Assembly (NCBI GenBank): GCA_026391115.1
Contig: JAPLER010000104.1
Coordinates: forward strand, 1 to 6,076
Direction: 5' to 3'
DNA from: Bacteroidota bacterium
GTDB lineage: Bacteria > Bacteroidota > Bacteroidia > Chitinophagales > Chitinophagaceae
Length of the DNA stretch: 6,076 nt
The notes beneath the pieces are model-generated. The model saw only the letters and a program-made list of their open reading frames with translations, had not been told where the DNA came from and ran no database searches. Positions 5,981-6,076 of the stretch are shown piece by piece. Every line of letters begins with the position of its first letter. Position 1 is the first letter of the stretch. The position numbers and the translations under genes are program-made.

Positions 5981-6076
5981 TTAGAAATTATTATAGCCAC
6001 GAATTATCCCCTCAATTATATACCCCGTCAAAATGTTTAGTTGTGACGATTTATCTAATAAGGATGTTATACTTTT
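5981..6076 (-). CDS. Possible C-terminal end of an unidentified minus-strand gene
   Basis: On the minus strand one frame is open from the right edge for 31 codons and ends with TAA at 5981-5983. The other two minus frames stop within a few codons of the edge. The peptide ends LNILTGYIIEGIIRGYNNF, a hydrophobic-amphipathic pattern that could be a C-terminal helix. I do not recognise the family. The frame would converge on the tRNA terminator hairpin, as expected for a tail-to-tail arrangement. A chance open frame of this length is quite possible in AT-rich DNA, so the call is weak. Confidence 0.25.
   Translation of the reverse strand, partial: KSITSLLDKSSQLNILTGYIIEGIIRGYNNF

Noticed and set aside
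6026..6048. CGTCA / TGACG inverted repeat
   Set aside because: The arms are only 5 bp with a 13-nt gap, which is expected by chance at this scale, and it may lie inside a coding end.
5870..6076. Integrated element using the tRNA 3' end as attachment site
   Set aside because: No second copy of the tRNA 3' end and no integrase frame is visible in the short downstream sequence; the 13-nt repeat does not overlap the tRNA itself.
1..6076. CRISPR array, insertion sequence or defence system
   Set aside because: No regularly spaced repeats, transposase frames or terminal inverted repeats were found on either strand.

Overview
The window looks like a chromosomal segment from a low-G+C member of the Bacteroidota, most likely a Chitinophagales-type organism. 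Four things support this. There is a SusC-class TonB-dependent receptor with an N-terminal carboxypeptidase-regulatory-like domain. There is a lipoprotein with jelly-roll repeats of a type common on Bacteroidota surfaces. Gene starts lack Shine-Dalgarno sequences, and several intergenic sites resemble the TTTG / TAnnTTTG promoter of this phylum. The lineage is inferred from gene types, not from a marker comparison.

Layout, left to right. (1) 1-726, minus strand: the first 242 codons of a lipoprotein with a repeated HYWNFN-type unit; its 3' end lies outside the window. (2) 727-955: a divergent intergenic region with a perfect 8-bp inverted repeat in the probable leader of the lipoprotein gene. 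(3) 956-1591, plus: a membrane-anchored murein L,D-transpeptidase-family protein (YkuD_2 type). (4) 1748-4532, plus: a TonB-dependent receptor locus that is broken near codon 128. The break is not a simple frameshift. The reading frame changes and about 20 residues of the plug domain seem to be missing, and Gly and Leu codon choice also changes at the junction. (5) 4575-4606: a strong intrinsic terminator. (6) 4642-5739, plus: dprA, the DNA-processing/transformation protein, apparently intact. (7) 5816-5892, plus: a tRNA with anticodon CAT and encoded CCA. Its acceptor stem suggests tRNA-Ile2 (lysidine-modified) rather than elongator Met. It has its own probable promoter, a GNRA-capped hairpin directly before its 5' end, and a terminator hairpin after it. 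A 13-nt sequence is repeated on both sides of it. (8) 5930-6076: a short tandem repeat and a possible C-terminal end of a minus-strand gene.

These genes do not form one pathway. The lipoprotein, transpeptidase and receptor are all envelope proteins but look like separate transcription units. dprA and the tRNA are housekeeping loci isolated by terminators. I see no CRISPR array, insertion sequence, prophage or defence system, and no clear new multi-gene system. The most notable signals are the receptor junction and the repeat and hairpin layout around the tRNA.
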